64,000 nucleotides of DNA from an uncultured Clostridia bacterium (GCA_910586765.1 CAJUJJ010000007.1:35626-99625), one strand, 5' to 3'; numbered from the stretch's first letter, positions 8,014 to 17,752 are shown. The notes: generated by a model from the sequence alone, not told the origin. Numbers and translations: made by a program.

Positions 8014-8960
8014 GCAAAATCACCTTTATCCTTTCTTAATTGCTCAGCAATATTGCTGATTTTTTTTAAACGATGGTTTATTCCTGATTTTCCTACAGGC
8101 GGAGCCATCAAAAGTCCTAATTCTTTTAAACTTGCTTCTGGATACTGCAATCGTAACTCTGCTGTCTTTAAAAGAGTTTCTGGCAAATGTTTCCACTCTT
8201 TTTGCTCTTGAATATATTGTATATCTTCTATTTGTTTAATAGCTGCCGTAACTGTTTTATTCAAATTAGCCGTTTCACAATTCACTTTTCTATTTACACT
8301 GTTACGCATATCTTTCCATACACGTACATTTTCCATTTTTAGTAAAGCAGTATGTGCCTGCATGATATTAAGCATATCAGCAATTTGTTCGCCTTCTTTC
8401 AGATATACTACAAAATACTGCTTTCTATACGTCATTTTAGCATCTAAATGAAATGTGTGAAGTATGTTTTGCAGTTGCTGTGCTTGTTTTACATCTCCAT
8501 GTACAAATTCTAAATGATAATTTTTTTCGGGGTCATTAATGGAGCCTGCTGCTAAAAAAGCACCTCTAATATAAGCTCTGCGGCAGCAAATACTGTGTAT
8601 AACAGGCATATAACATTGATTTGATATTTTATTTTCGTCTGATAGGATACCTGTTGCTGTTAATATTCTTTCTACACCTGCTGTTTGTGTAATTGTCAGT
8701 ATATACATGACATTCTCGTGATAATGCTTATTTTTTTTAACAGTTACATTACACTTTATTTTAAAAGTTTTTTCAATTAATGTAAAGTATTTTTTAGCAA
8801 GGAAAAGATTTTCTGTCTGCAATTTTAAACAAAATTTTTTTCTAAAATGCCCTATATATGCACACATATTTATAATACTTGCTATCTCTGCAATATTGCA
8901 ATGGCGTGCATTTCCAAATCTTTGTGCAATTTCCTCTTTAACATTATATGAAAATGACAA
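7995..8960 (-). CDS. whiA: DNA-binding protein WhiA
   Basis: 321-residue WhiA: N-terminal LAGLIDADG-homing-endonuclease-like region (with RAYIRGAFLAAGSINDPEK) fused to a C-terminal helix-turn-helix (LKELGLLMAPPVGKSGINHRLKKI). In Gram-positives WhiA affects division and chromosome segregation. TTG start at 8960 with AGGAGG seven nt upstream. It overlaps the crh-like gene by 19 nt and follows rapZ closely. Compared with B. subtilis, the yvcK gene normally between rapZ and whiA is absent here. Confidence 0.95.
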   Translation of the reverse strand: MSFSYNVKEEIAQRFGNARHCNIAEIASIINMCAYIGHFRKKFCLKLQTENLFLAKKYFTLIEKTFKIKCNVTVKKNKHYHENVMYILTITQTAGVERILTATGILSDENKISNQCYMPVIHSICCRRAYIRGAFLAAGSINDPEKNYHLEFVHGDVKQAQQLQNILHTFHLDAKMTYRKQYFVVYLKEGEQIADMLNIMQAHTALLKMENVRVWKDMRNSVNRKVNCETANLNKTVTAAIKQIEDIQYIQEQKEWKHLPETLLKTAELRLQYPEASLKELGLLMAPPVGKSGINHRLKKISNIAEQLRKDKGDFAWQKKR

Positions 8961-8971
8961 ACTTTTTCCTC

Positions 8972-9847
8972 CTAAAACTTTTTATGACGAACATCTTTTT
9001 CTATATCGTTATGTTTTAACAATATATTGTGATTTTTTTCGTACAATTTTTTATAGAGAGCATTTGCAAGTGTAACAGAACGATGCTTTCCTCCTGTACA
9101 ACCTATACTAATAATTAACTGATTTTTGCCCTCTTTAATGTATTGTGGTATCAAAAACTCTAACATATCTGTCAATTTTTCCAAAAAAATATTACTTTCT
9201 TCAAAATTCATTACATAATCATAAACAGGAGCATCATTACCTGTTAACTCTTTTAATTCTTGTATATAAAATGGGTTAGGCAAAAAACGAACATCAAATA
9301 CTAAGTCACTGTCTACAGGAATACCATACTTAAATCCAAAAGAACATACTGTAATAATAAGACTTTCAAATTTCTGATTTTCCAAAAATATTTTATTAAT
9401 CTGTTCTTTTAATTCTCTTGTTAATATGTGGCTTGTTTCAATAATATAAGTTGCTTTCTTTTTTACTTCTTCCAGCATTTGTCTTTCTTTTGCAATACCC
9501 TCTGCAATAGAACCTCCCTTTGAAAGTGGGTGACTTCTTCTAGACTCTTTATATCTTTTTATTAATGTTTTTTCAGAAGCATCTAAAAACAGTATTTCAT
9601 AATCATAGCCAAAACTTTGCAATTCAGAAAGTACAGAAAATAAATCAGAAAATAGTTTTCCGCCTCTTATATCAATTCCCATAGCAACCTTATCAATTTC
9701 TCCACCCTGCTCATAACAAAGTTCTGCAAATTTTGGTATCAATGCTGGAGGTAAATTATCTACACAAAAAAAGTTAATATCTTCTAAAAATCTCAATACA
9801 GTAGATTTTCCTGCTCCAGACATTCCTGTTACAATGACAAATCTCAT
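8972..9847 (-). CDS. rapZ: RapZ/YvcJ nucleotide-binding protein
   Basis: 291-residue P-loop protein with GMSGAGKS at residues 8-15 and the C-terminal SIGCTGGKHRSV signature of the RapZ/YvcJ family. E. coli RapZ is an RNase adaptor controlling amino-sugar synthesis; in Firmicutes YvcJ binds and hydrolyses nucleotides, and its targets are less clear. ATG at 9847 with GAGGTG upstream. Cotranscribed between murB and whiA. Confidence 0.95.
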   Translation of the reverse strand: MRFVIVTGMSGAGKSTVLRFLEDINFFCVDNLPPALIPKFAELCYEQGGEIDKVAMGIDIRGGKLFSDLFSVLSELQSFGYDYEILFLDASEKTLIKRYKESRRSHPLSKGGSIAEGIAKERQMLEEVKKKATYIIETSHILTRELKEQINKIFLENQKFESLIITVCSFGFKYGIPVDSDLVFDVRFLPNPFYIQELKELTGNDAPVYDYVMNFEESNIFLEKLTDMLEFLIPQYIKEGKNQLIISIGCTGGKHRSVTLANALYKKLYEKNHNILLKHNDIEKDVRHKKF

Positions 9848-9866
9848 ACTACTTCACCTCACATAA

Positions 9867-10766
9867 TTATTCTTCTCCAATCACTTTTACTTCTGTTTCT
9901 AATGACACACCAAATTTCTCAAATACTACTTTTTGGCAATGCTTTATCAATTTCAACACTTCTGCACAAGTAGCATTTCCTTTGTTGATAATAAACCCTC
10001 CATGTTTTTCAGAAACTTGTGCATCTCCTATGCAATAACCCTTCAATCCTGCATCAGAAATTAATTTTCCTGCAAAATATCCTTCAGGGCGTTTAAATGT
10101 ACTGCCTGCACTAGCAAAATTTAAAGGCTGTTTTTGTCTTCTTTGTTCTGCTAATTCTGTCATTCTATTTTGAATAACATCATACTCTCCTTTTTCAAGC
10201 TGAAGAACAGCATTTAGCACAATACATTCTTTTTCTGGTATAATACTATGTCTATAAGATAAATCTAATTCCTTTACAGAAAGTGTTTTGACTTCTAATT
10301 CTTTTGTTAGCACCTCTGTTTCTAAAATAACATCTTTCATTTCTCCACCATAAGCACCTGCATTCATACAAACTGCACCACCCAATGAACCAGGAATACC
10401 TGATGCAAATTCAAATCCTTTTAAATGATGCTGTAAAGCTGCTGTACCTATAGCACTTAATAAAGCACCTGCTTCTGCTTTTATTTTTTGTCCTTCTACA
10501 GAAATATGGTTCATATCTTTTCCTATTTGTATTACAACACCTCTAATTCCCTTATCTCTTACAAGCAAATTACTACCATTTCCTATAATTGTAACAGGTA
10601 TATTATGTTTTTTGGCAATAGCAATAATTGTTTTGATTTCCTCACCATTGTGGGGAGAAATATAAATATCTGCTGCTCCTCCAATGCGAAAAGAAGTATG
10701 CTTTGCCATACTTTCATACTGCAATACATTTTGTTGTGTTAAAGCATTTTTCAATTCTTCTATCAA
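9867..10766 (-). CDS. murB: UDP-N-acetylenolpyruvoylglucosamine reductase
   Basis: FAD-dependent reductase making UDP-MurNAc for peptidoglycan. 299 residues, the type II (no insertion) form. Visible signatures: the FAD-binding GNGSNLLVRD, GIPGSLGGAVCMNAGAYG, SYRHS, and the C-terminal SEKHGGFIIN, with GSTFKRP carrying the active-site Ser. TTG start at 10766 with GAGGAG upstream. Lies between hprK and rapZ, a common clostridial arrangement. Confidence 0.96.
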   Translation of the reverse strand: MIEELKNALTQQNVLQYESMAKHTSFRIGGAADIYISPHNGEEIKTIIAIAKKHNIPVTIIGNGSNLLVRDKGIRGVVIQIGKDMNHISVEGQKIKAEAGALLSAIGTAALQHHLKGFEFASGIPGSLGGAVCMNAGAYGGEMKDVILETEVLTKELEVKTLSVKELDLSYRHSIIPEKECIVLNAVLQLEKGEYDVIQNRMTELAEQRRQKQPLNFASAGSTFKRPEGYFAGKLISDAGLKGYCIGDAQVSEKHGGFIINKGNATCAEVLKLIKHCQKVVFEKFGVSLETEVKVIGEE

Positions 10767-10785
10767 ATTTATTCTCCTCTTTCTT

Positions 10786-11715
10786 TTAAGCGTCTTCTAA
10801 GCCAAAACTTTGGCTAATTCTCTGGCTTAGCACTTCTGCTGCATTATATCCCATACGTTTTTGTCTTTGGTTGATTGCCGCAGACTCGCATATTACTGCG
10901 ACATTTCTGCCTGGACGTACTGGAATAGAATTACAAACTATTTTATTGCCAAGTATGTCAATATATTCCTCTCCTAATCCTAATCTATCATAATCTTTTT
11001 CGCTGTCCCACATCTCTAAGCGTATTACAAGGTCTATACTTTGAGAAATTTTAACAGAACTAACACCAAATAATTCTTTTACATCAATAATGCCAATTCC
11101 TCTTAATTCAATAAAATATCTTATCAATTCAGGGCTTGTGCCAATTAATGTATCATGAGATATTTTTTTAATTTCAACAGCATCATCAGCAACTAATCTG
11201 TGTCCTCTTTTGATTAATTCCAATGCAGTTTCACTTTTGCCTATACCACTTTCTCCTATAATCAATATGCCTTCTCCATAAATATCTACTAAAACACCGT
11301 GCATAGTAATACGTTCTGCAAGTTGTTCTGTCAGCCAACGTATGCACTCTGCCATAAATATACTTGTACCTAGTTCTGTTTTCAATAAAGGTACTTTATA
11401 TTTTTCTGCAAATTCTATCATTTCTGGAAAAGGTGCCAAATCTCTGCATATTACAACACTTGCTACAGAAAAAGAGAAAAACTTTTGTAATATATCTCTT
11501 CTTTGTTCTGCATCTAAATGACTTAAATAACTATGTTCTACTTTTCCAAATATTTGCAGTCTATCATTATCAAAATGTTCATAAAAACCTGTTAACTGCA
11601 ATGCTGGACGGTTTACATCACTTTTTGTTAATATTTTGTCTTCTAAGTTGACAGATGGTACTAAATTAGTTAAATGAAATTCTTCAGCCAACTTATTTAT
11701 TTTTACTGAATACAT
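10786..11715 (-). CDS. hprK: HPr kinase/phosphorylase
   Basis: Bifunctional enzyme that phosphorylates HPr/Crh on the regulatory serine and reverses this, giving carbon catabolite control. The Walker A motif GESGIGKS and the HprK signature around LRGIGIIDVKELFG are present, and the ~310-residue length is typical. I start at the ATG at 11715: GGAGG lies eight nt upstream, while in-frame ATGs at 11721 and 11730 overlap or precede that site. It heads hprK-murB-rapZ-whiA-crh, so the kinase and a His-less substrate candidate share one operon. Confidence 0.95.
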   Translation of the reverse strand: MYSVKINKLAEEFHLTNLVPSVNLEDKILTKSDVNRPALQLTGFYEHFDNDRLQIFGKVEHSYLSHLDAEQRRDILQKFFSFSVASVVICRDLAPFPEMIEFAEKYKVPLLKTELGTSIFMAECIRWLTEQLAERITMHGVLVDIYGEGILIIGESGIGKSETALELIKRGHRLVADDAVEIKKISHDTLIGTSPELIRYFIELRGIGIIDVKELFGVSSVKISQSIDLVIRLEMWDSEKDYDRLGLGEEYIDILGNKIVCNSIPVRPGRNVAVICESAAINQRQKRMGYNAAEVLSQRISQSFGLEDA

Positions 11716-11794
11716 TTTCATATCCTCCATTATAATGATTACACTTTATCATACATGATTACAACTATGTTTGCAACTTTATAGCAAAATAAAA

Positions 11795-13639
11795 TTATAT
11801 TCTAAAAAAACGATAGACACTTTCTGCTGATTGTATTGTCATTTGTGGAACTTGTAAAATTTGTTCTACTTCCGCATTCGCAATCGCTTCTATATTTCCG
11901 AAATACTCCATAAGAGCCTTTTTTCTTGCCTTTCCAATATTGGGTATATCATCTAATATAGAATGAACTGCCTTTTTTTCTCTTAATTTTCTATGATATT
12001 CTATGGCAAAACGATGTACTTCATCTTGTATTCTTGTTAACAGTTTAAATCCTTCTGTATGTGTATCCATTAAAATTTCCTTTTCATTAAAAATCATACC
12101 CCTTGTTCTATGTTTATCATCTTTTACCATACCACACACTGCAATATTCATGTCAAATTCTTTCAACACTTCTTCTGCTGCCCGAACCTGTAATATCCCT
12201 CCGTCCATCAATATCAAATCTGGCAATCTTGCAAAATTTTCTTTTTTTCCTTCTTTTTTTTCTTTTACAGCATGGTTCATTCTTCTTGTAATCATTTCTT
12301 TCATACTTGCAAAATCATTTGCTCCTATCACTGTTTTTATTTTAAATTTTCTATAGTCACTATATTTTGCTTTTCCATTTTCAAATACTACCATAGCCCC
12401 TACAGATTCAAATCCTTGTGTATTTGAAATATCATATGCTTCTACTCTTTCTAATTTATATTGCAGTCCTAAAGCATTTTGTATTTCCTGCATAGCACCT
12501 ACTGTTCTACTTTCTTCTTTTTTTATTCTTTCTCCTGACTGTTCAAATGAAATCATAGCATTTTTCCATGCCAAATCTACTAGCTTTTGTTTTTCGCCTT
12601 TTTTTGGTGTTGTAAATATAACTTTACTTCCTCTTTTTTCTGTTAAAAACTGCTCTAATAATTGTTTTTCTTCTGCTATTAATTCTTCTTGTAATATTAT
12701 TTCTTTTGGTATAAATGCTGTACCACTATAAAACTGTTTTATAAATTCTGTCATTACTTCACTTCTTGTACGATTTTCAACAGAATGTAGGCTATATTGT
12801 TCCCTACCTGTCATTTTTCCTCCTCTTATAAAAAACATTTGTGCTAATCCTTCATTATGTGCTCTTACAAAAGCCGCTACATCACAATCTCCTAATCCTG
12901 TATTTGCCATTTTTTGTTTTTCACTGATATTTTTAACACTTGCTAATTTATCTCTTAATATAGCAGCTTTTTCAAATTCCATATTTTCAGATGCTTCATA
13001 CATTTCTTTTTCTATTCTTTTTATAATTGTTTCATGTTTTCCATTTAGAAATTGTTCTATTTCTGTTATCATTTTGTTATACTCTTGCTGTGTAATTTTG
13101 TTATTACAAGGTGCATAACATTGTCCAATATGATAATTTAAACAAGGTCTTTCTTTTCCTATTTCTTTTGGTAAACTTTTTTTGCACTTTCTAATAGGCC
13201 ACAATTTTTGTATGGTATCAATCGTTTCTTTTATTGCAAAACCATCTGTGATAGGTCCAAAATATTTTGCTTTATCTTTTTCAACACTTCTTGTAATAAA
13301 CACTCGAGGATATGCCTCATTTGTAATTTTAATATAAGGATATGTTTTTCCGTCTTTTAAAAGTATATTATAAAAAGGTTTATGCTTTTTTATTAAATTA
13401 CATTCTAAAAGTAACGCTTCTAACTCATTATCTGTTATAATATATTCAAATTCTTTAATGTGCTGTACCATTGTTTGTACTTTTGGTGTATGGTTTCTAT
13501 TGTTTTGAAAATATTGTCTAACACGATTTTTTAAATTAACTGCTTTTCCCACATAAATAATTTGTTCTTTTTCATCTTTCATTAAATATACACCAGGTTT
13601 TTGAGGAATTTTTTTTAATTCTTGTTCTATATCAAACAT
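11795..13639 (-). CDS. uvrC: Excinuclease ABC subunit C
   Basis: Nucleotide excision repair endonuclease that makes both incisions with UvrAB. 614 residues with the GIY-YIG domain at the N-terminus (GVYLMKD...YVGKA), a cysteine cluster region (CKKSLP..CLNYHIGQCYAPC), the UVR motif near 200-235, the RNase H-like UvrC homology region with AYDISNTQG, and the C-terminal helix-hairpin-helix (IPNIGKARKKAL). ATG at 13639 with AAGGAG upstream. It precedes hprK by about 80 nt on the same strand. Confidence 0.97.
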   Translation of the reverse strand: MFDIEQELKKIPQKPGVYLMKDEKEQIIYVGKAVNLKNRVRQYFQNNRNHTPKVQTMVQHIKEFEYIITDNELEALLLECNLIKKHKPFYNILLKDGKTYPYIKITNEAYPRVFITRSVEKDKAKYFGPITDGFAIKETIDTIQKLWPIRKCKKSLPKEIGKERPCLNYHIGQCYAPCNNKITQQEYNKMITEIEQFLNGKHETIIKRIEKEMYEASENMEFEKAAILRDKLASVKNISEKQKMANTGLGDCDVAAFVRAHNEGLAQMFFIRGGKMTGREQYSLHSVENRTRSEVMTEFIKQFYSGTAFIPKEIILQEELIAEEKQLLEQFLTEKRGSKVIFTTPKKGEKQKLVDLAWKNAMISFEQSGERIKKEESRTVGAMQEIQNALGLQYKLERVEAYDISNTQGFESVGAMVVFENGKAKYSDYRKFKIKTVIGANDFASMKEMITRRMNHAVKEKKEGKKENFARLPDLILMDGGILQVRAAEEVLKEFDMNIAVCGMVKDDKHRTRGMIFNEKEILMDTHTEGFKLLTRIQDEVHRFAIEYHRKLREKKAVHSILDDIPNIGKARKKALMEYFGNIEAIANAEVEQILQVPQMTIQSAESVYRFFRI

Positions 13640-13754
13640 TTTTTACACTCCTTAAAAATTCTTTAAGTATTTTAGAATTACATGACGAAACATGATTTTT
13701 CCGCTATAATATAAAGAATATCACAAAATTTTCACAAACGAAAGGATAGTATAT

Positions 13755-14537
13755 ATGAAAAAAAAAGTACAGAAAAAAATTCCTCTTTTTTTTAAAATAT
13801 TAGGTGTAGCTGGCATATTAGACTGCTTATCTATATCATTGGTTTCCAATTTTAATTTTGGAACATTATTTCCAGGTGGTATAGGTTGTATATTTCTTAT
13901 ATACGGACATTTTTATCAAAAGTTAAACAATTGGGGGAAATCTGGTTTTGGTAAAATTTTTATGAAAACAGCAAAAATTGGTTTTTGTTTTTTCTTTATC
14001 AGTTTTTTTATTATCACCTCTATTATTATACAAAATGGTGCAAAAACACCTGATAAAAATGCTGATACTATTATTGTACTTGGTGCTGCACTTCACGGCT
14101 GGACTGTTAGCCCTGCACTGGCTCAACGTTTAGATACTGCAAAACAATACTGGGACGAAAATGATGTATCTTATATTGTTGTTACTGGTTCTCAAGGCCC
14201 TCAAGAACACAGAACAGAAGCAGAAGCTATGAAAGAATATCTTGTAACAAAAGGTGTTCCTGCTGATGCTATATTAATAGAAGACAAAGCACATAATACA
14301 AGACAAAATTTTACCTATTCTAAAAAAATATTAGACAATATTTATCAAAACAAGAACTATACTATTGTTTATGTTACGAATTATTTTCATACATTCCGTG
14401 CGGGTCTTCTTGCAGAAAAAATTGGTTTCAATGCACAAGGATTAGGTGCTCCTGTAACATTTTATATGCTTCCTAACTATTATATTAGAGAATATTTTTC
14501 TGTTATAAAATATTTTCTTTTAGATAACCATACTTAA
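13755..14537 (+). CDS. YdcF-family (DUF218) membrane protein
   Basis: 260 residues: two or three N-terminal membrane spans (about 10-90), then an extracytoplasmic-type DUF218 domain beginning ADTIIVLGAAL. The family motifs VTGSQG, the acidic TEAEAM, and NTRQN(F) are present. DUF218 proteins such as SanA, YdcF and ElyC are linked to envelope or peptidoglycan functions but their chemistry is poorly known. ATG at 13755 with AAAGGA upstream; single-gene unit with its own terminator. Confidence 0.85.
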   Translation: MKKKVQKKIPLFFKILGVAGILDCLSISLVSNFNFGTLFPGGIGCIFLIYGHFYQKLNNWGKSGFGKIFMKTAKIGFCFFFISFFIITSIIIQNGAKTPDKNADTIIVLGAALHGWTVSPALAQRLDTAKQYWDENDVSYIVVTGSQGPQEHRTEAEAMKEYLVTKGVPADAILIEDKAHNTRQNFTYSKKILDNIYQNKNYTIVYVTNYFHTFRAGLLAEKIGFNAQGLGAPVTFYMLPNYYIREYFSVIKYFLLDNHT

Positions 14538-14586
14538 CGAAAAAGGGATATTCCTTTTTTATCAAAATAAGAATATCCCTTTTATT
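14538..14586. terminator. Bidirectional terminator between ydcF-like gene and NSS transporter
   Basis: Hairpin AAAAGGGATATTC / GAATATCCCTTTT with T-rich flanks on both strands, between convergent genes. Confidence 0.85.
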
Positions 14587-14595
14587 ACAATATAA

Positions 14596-15912
14596 TCAAC
14601 CTATACCACCATATATAATGCTTAATATTACAACGATTGCAGCCAAAAACACATAAAAATATTTTGCTATCCAGAAAAAAGCATCTCCAAGTGGTTTATC
14701 TCTACCTGTATTTAATTCTTTTGCAATATTTTCTTTTCCTAATACCCAATAAATCATAATAGCACCTAACACCGCTCCTATAGGTACAACATATATTGTA
14801 ATCATATCCATCCATTGCCCCATATAAGGCTCATATTCTAAAAATAGTCCTACTGCAAATACAATGGCTCCTATCAACACAACAGAAAATTTTCTTTTCA
14901 AATTTGTTCTGCTTTGTACTGCTTCACTACAAACTTCAAACATATTGATAAGAGAAGTAATTCCTGCAAACAATACAGATGCAAAGAAAAATGCTCCAAA
15001 AAGTTGTCCCATAGGCATTTTTGAAAATATTTTTGGTATTGTAATAAACATAAGAGGAGGGCCAGAAGCTGGGTCCATACCAAAAGCAAACACTGCTGGA
15101 ATAATAGCAAAACCTGCTAACATTGCCGCACAAGTATCTAATATTGCTGTCATAACCGCAGAATGTACTATATTTTCTTTTTTGTTCAAATAACTGCCAT
15201 ATATTATCATACCAGAGCCTGTAATAGACAATGAAAAAAAGGCTTGTCCCATTGCCATAATCCACGTTTCTGGTTTTAATAAATATTCCCATCTTGGAAT
15301 TAAAAGATATTTATATCCTTCCATCGCTTCTGGTAAAAATGCAACTCTTACTGCCAATATAATAAATAAAATATAAAATGCTGGCATCATAATTTTGCTT
15401 ACTTTTTCAATACCAGTAATAATTCCTGTCATTAAAGCTATTACAGCAATTAATATTACAATGATATGCCATGGAACACTGCCAAAAGCACCTGTAATTT
15501 GTCCAAAATATTCAGAGGATTCTACATTTAACATCTCTCCTGTAATAGAACCAACTAAAAAACGTAATACCCACCCAACTATAATAGCATAGCCAATAGC
15601 AATACCAAGAGAACCAATTAAAGGAATTGCACCTAATATTGCTCCTCCTTTTTTTCCTCTTGTTTTCATAGCATATTCATAAGAACCTATAGGCCCCGTA
15701 CCTGTTAAGCGTCCAAAAGCAAACTCTCCTGAAAGTCCTACCGCTCCAAATAATGCAATAAAAAAAATATAAGGCAATAAAAAAGCTGCTCCCCCATATG
15801 CCCCCAGACGATAAGGAAACATCCATATATTTCCCATACCTACCGCTGAACCAACAGAGGCAAGCACAAAGCCTAATTTGTTTGTAAATGTTGTTTTTGT
15901 TCCTTCCTTCAT
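14596..15912 (-). CDS. Neurotransmitter:sodium symporter (NSS/SNF) family transporter
   Basis: 438-residue Na+-coupled symporter of the LeuT/MhsT fold, with about eleven membrane spans. The N-terminal TM1 signature is clear (LASVGSAVGMGNIWMFPY), including the unwound region that binds substrate and sodium, and GSGMIIYGSY marks TM6. Substrates in this family are usually amino acids; the particular one cannot be read from sequence. ATG at 15912 with GAGGTG upstream. Two perfect inverted repeats lie 30-90 nt upstream. Confidence 0.93.
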   Translation of the reverse strand: MKEGTKTTFTNKLGFVLASVGSAVGMGNIWMFPYRLGAYGGAAFLLPYIFFIALFGAVGLSGEFAFGRLTGTGPIGSYEYAMKTRGKKGGAILGAIPLIGSLGIAIGYAIIVGWVLRFLVGSITGEMLNVESSEYFGQITGAFGSVPWHIIVILIAVIALMTGIITGIEKVSKIMMPAFYILFIILAVRVAFLPEAMEGYKYLLIPRWEYLLKPETWIMAMGQAFFSLSITGSGMIIYGSYLNKKENIVHSAVMTAILDTCAAMLAGFAIIPAVFAFGMDPASGPPLMFITIPKIFSKMPMGQLFGAFFFASVLFAGITSLINMFEVCSEAVQSRTNLKRKFSVVLIGAIVFAVGLFLEYEPYMGQWMDMITIYVVPIGAVLGAIMIYWVLGKENIAKELNTGRDKPLGDAFFWIAKYFYVFLAAIVVILSIIYGGIG

Positions 15913-15940
15913 TTTTGCACCTCTACTCCTTTATTATTTC

Positions 15941-15967
15941 TGTCATAAATTAGGGATAATTATGACA
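15941..15967. promoter_or_regulatory. Inverted repeat upstream of the NSS transporter (site A)
   Basis: Perfect 8-bp arms TGTCATAA and TTATGACA around an 11-nt spacer, 29 nt upstream of the start codon. Candidate operator or leader hairpin. Confidence 0.5.
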
Positions 15968-15979
15968 AACACTTTTGTC

Positions 15980-16002
15980 CTTTAAAGTGTCACACTTTAA
16001 AG
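15980..16002. promoter_or_regulatory. Inverted repeat upstream of the NSS transporter (site B)
   Basis: Perfect palindrome with 10-bp arms CTTTAAAGTG and CACTTTAAAG around TCA. No T run follows, so an operator is more likely than a terminator. Confidence 0.6.
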
Positions 16003-16190
16003 CGTATAAGTATTGTATTCCTTTTTTTATATTACTGCAATATCAAAAATAACCTATTTTAGTGTAAAAAATTATAGCTTTTTACTTTTATTTCATTAAT
16101 ATGTTACAATTTTTTTATTTTTACTATCTCTTTCACAAAACATAGTGTATCGTGCATTGTATTTTTTGTTACTATTGACCATAATAAAAA

Positions 16191-16222
16191 ATGGCGAAGA
16201 ATGTAAAATCCTTCGTCAAAAT
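16191..16222 (-). terminator. Terminator of the DUF5662 gene region
   Basis: Hairpin with CGAAG / CTTCG core arms followed by ATTTTTTATT on the minus strand, just after the gene end at 16225. It falls in the 312-bp gap 15913-16224, which otherwise holds only the two palindromes above. Confidence 0.6.
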
Positions 16223-16224
16223 TA

Positions 16225-16791
16225 CTATTTTTTTATCAAAAACTTTTTTAATTTTCTTTTTCTTTGTTGTTTTATTAACTTTCTAGCATAACATAATGCT
16301 TTTTCTTCTCCTTGTTCTGCCAATATATGCAAAAGTTTCTCAAGAAGTTTTTGTGAAGAAGGATACATAACATGATATGCCTTACTATTTTCATAATAAA
16401 GTAAGGGACTTTTTTGCGTATAATTTTCTTTTTGATATGTTTTACAAGCAGCAATTCTATCCAAAAACATTTCTACTACATAACATACAGGCATTTTCAT
16501 ACCTATAAAAACGGGGTCTTTTTTTCCGCTATAATCTAACCAATACTCAAAATGATGTTTATTTCTACCTTTGTGATGTAGCCAAGAAGAAGAATATCCT
16601 TTTTCTTCTTTTTCTGCATTATTAGGACTTCTTGTACCTTGATAATATTTTGCACCAATAAAAAATTCTGTAGGAGCATATTTTGATAAATCATGCAGCA
16701 ATCCCTGACGATACAATCCTACTGAAAAACAATACTTCATAACAAGTAATTTATGTTTTGTAATGGTATTAAAATGTTCTATCCATTTCAT
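16225..16791 (-). CDS. DUF5662 family protein
   Basis: 188 residues rich in His and aromatic residues, with LLHDLSKYAPTEF near residue 32 and WLHHKGRNKHHFEYW near residue 70. These H/D clusters suggest a metal-dependent hydrolase-like fold, and I recognise the pattern as DUF5662, common in Lachnospiraceae; no function is established. The C-terminus is very basic. ATG at 16791; monocistronic. Confidence 0.75.
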   Translation of the reverse strand: MKWIEHFNTITKHKLLVMKYCFSVGLYRQGLLHDLSKYAPTEFFIGAKYYQGTRSPNNAEKEEKGYSSSWLHHKGRNKHHFEYWLDYSGKKDPVFIGMKMPVCYVVEMFLDRIAACKTYQKENYTQKSPLLYYENSKAYHVMYPSSQKLLEKLLHILAEQGEEKALCYARKLIKQQRKRKLKKFLIKK

Positions 16792-16858
16792 AAAACCGCT
16801 CTCCTTTTTGTATTAGCATACCACATTTTTGCTAATTATTTCAAGCGGCTTAAAACAA

Positions 16859-17629
16859 TTACATATATTTTCTCATATGACGTAGTGCACTTTTTTCTAA
16901 ACGAGATACTTGTGCTTGGCTAATGCCAATTTCTGTACTTACTTCTGTTTGCGTTTTCCCTTGAAAAAATCTAAGATTAACAATTCTTTTTTCTCTTTCT
17001 GTCAATCTTTCTATTGCCTCACTTAAAGAAATATTCTCCAACCAAAGACTATCTCCATTTTTTTCATCACTGACTTGGTCCATTACAAAAAGTGTATCTC
17101 CTCCATCATGATACACAGGTTCAAAAAGTGAAATAGGGTCTTGTATTGCATCTAATGCCATTACAACATTTTCTTTTGGCATACCCAATTCTTTTGCAAT
17201 TTCTTCAATAGCAGGTTCTTTTGATTTTTCTGCTGTCAGTCTTTCTTTTACTTGTAATGCTTTGTATGCTGTATCTCTCAAAGAACGGCTTACTCGTATA
17301 GGATTATTGTCCCTTAAATATCGTCTTACTTCTCCTATAATCATTGGTACTGCATAAGTAGAAAATTTTACTCCTTGTGTTACATCAAAATTGTCTATTG
17401 CCTTCATAAGCCCTATACAACCTACTTGAAATAAATCGTCCATATATTCTCCTCTATTAGAAAAACGTTGTATTACACTTAAAACCAAACGTAAATTACC
17501 ATAAATATATTGTTGTCTTGCTTCTTTATCGCCTTGTAATATTTTTTGAAATAATATTTCTTTTTCTTCATTTTTTAAAATGGGCAGTTTTGAAGTATTC
17601 ACGCCGCATATTTCAACTTTGTTGACCAT
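16859..17629 (-). CDS. sigG: Forespore sigma factor SigG
   Basis: 256-residue sigma-70 family factor for late forespore transcription. The short N-terminus (KVEICGVNTSKLP) is the SigG hallmark; region 2 (NLRLVLSVIQRF...DLFQVGCIGLMKAIDNF), region 3 and region 4 HTH (QTEVSTEIGISQAQVSRLEKSAL) follow. ATG at 17629 with AGGAGG upstream. A SigF-like promoter can be drawn at 17661-17689. Unlike Bacillus, it is not next to sigE here; about 1.5 kb of other genes separate them. Confidence 0.96.
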   Translation of the reverse strand: MVNKVEICGVNTSKLPILKNEEKEILFQKILQGDKEARQQYIYGNLRLVLSVIQRFSNRGEYMDDLFQVGCIGLMKAIDNFDVTQGVKFSTYAVPMIIGEVRRYLRDNNPIRVSRSLRDTAYKALQVKERLTAEKSKEPAIEEIAKELGMPKENVVMALDAIQDPISLFEPVYHDGGDTLFVMDQVSDEKNGDSLWLENISLSEAIERLTEREKRIVNLRFFQGKTQTEVSTEIGISQAQVSRLEKSALRHMRKYM

Positions 17630-17660
17630 TTCTCATGCCTCCTCTTATCTTTTCATTAAA

Positions 17661-17689
17661 AATGATTTCCAGAGAAGGAAATTTTATAC
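17661..17689 (-). promoter_or_regulatory. Possible SigF-type promoter of sigG
   Basis: Minus-strand GTATA at 17685-17689 and GGAAATCATT at 17661-17670, 14 nt apart, resembling the SigF pattern GYATA...GG-rich -10. One or two -10 positions deviate. Confidence 0.4.
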
Positions 17690-17752
17690 CCAACAAAGCC
17701 TGCCATAATATAACAGTCATTTCTAAAACAAAAAATATTACAAAATTTTATA

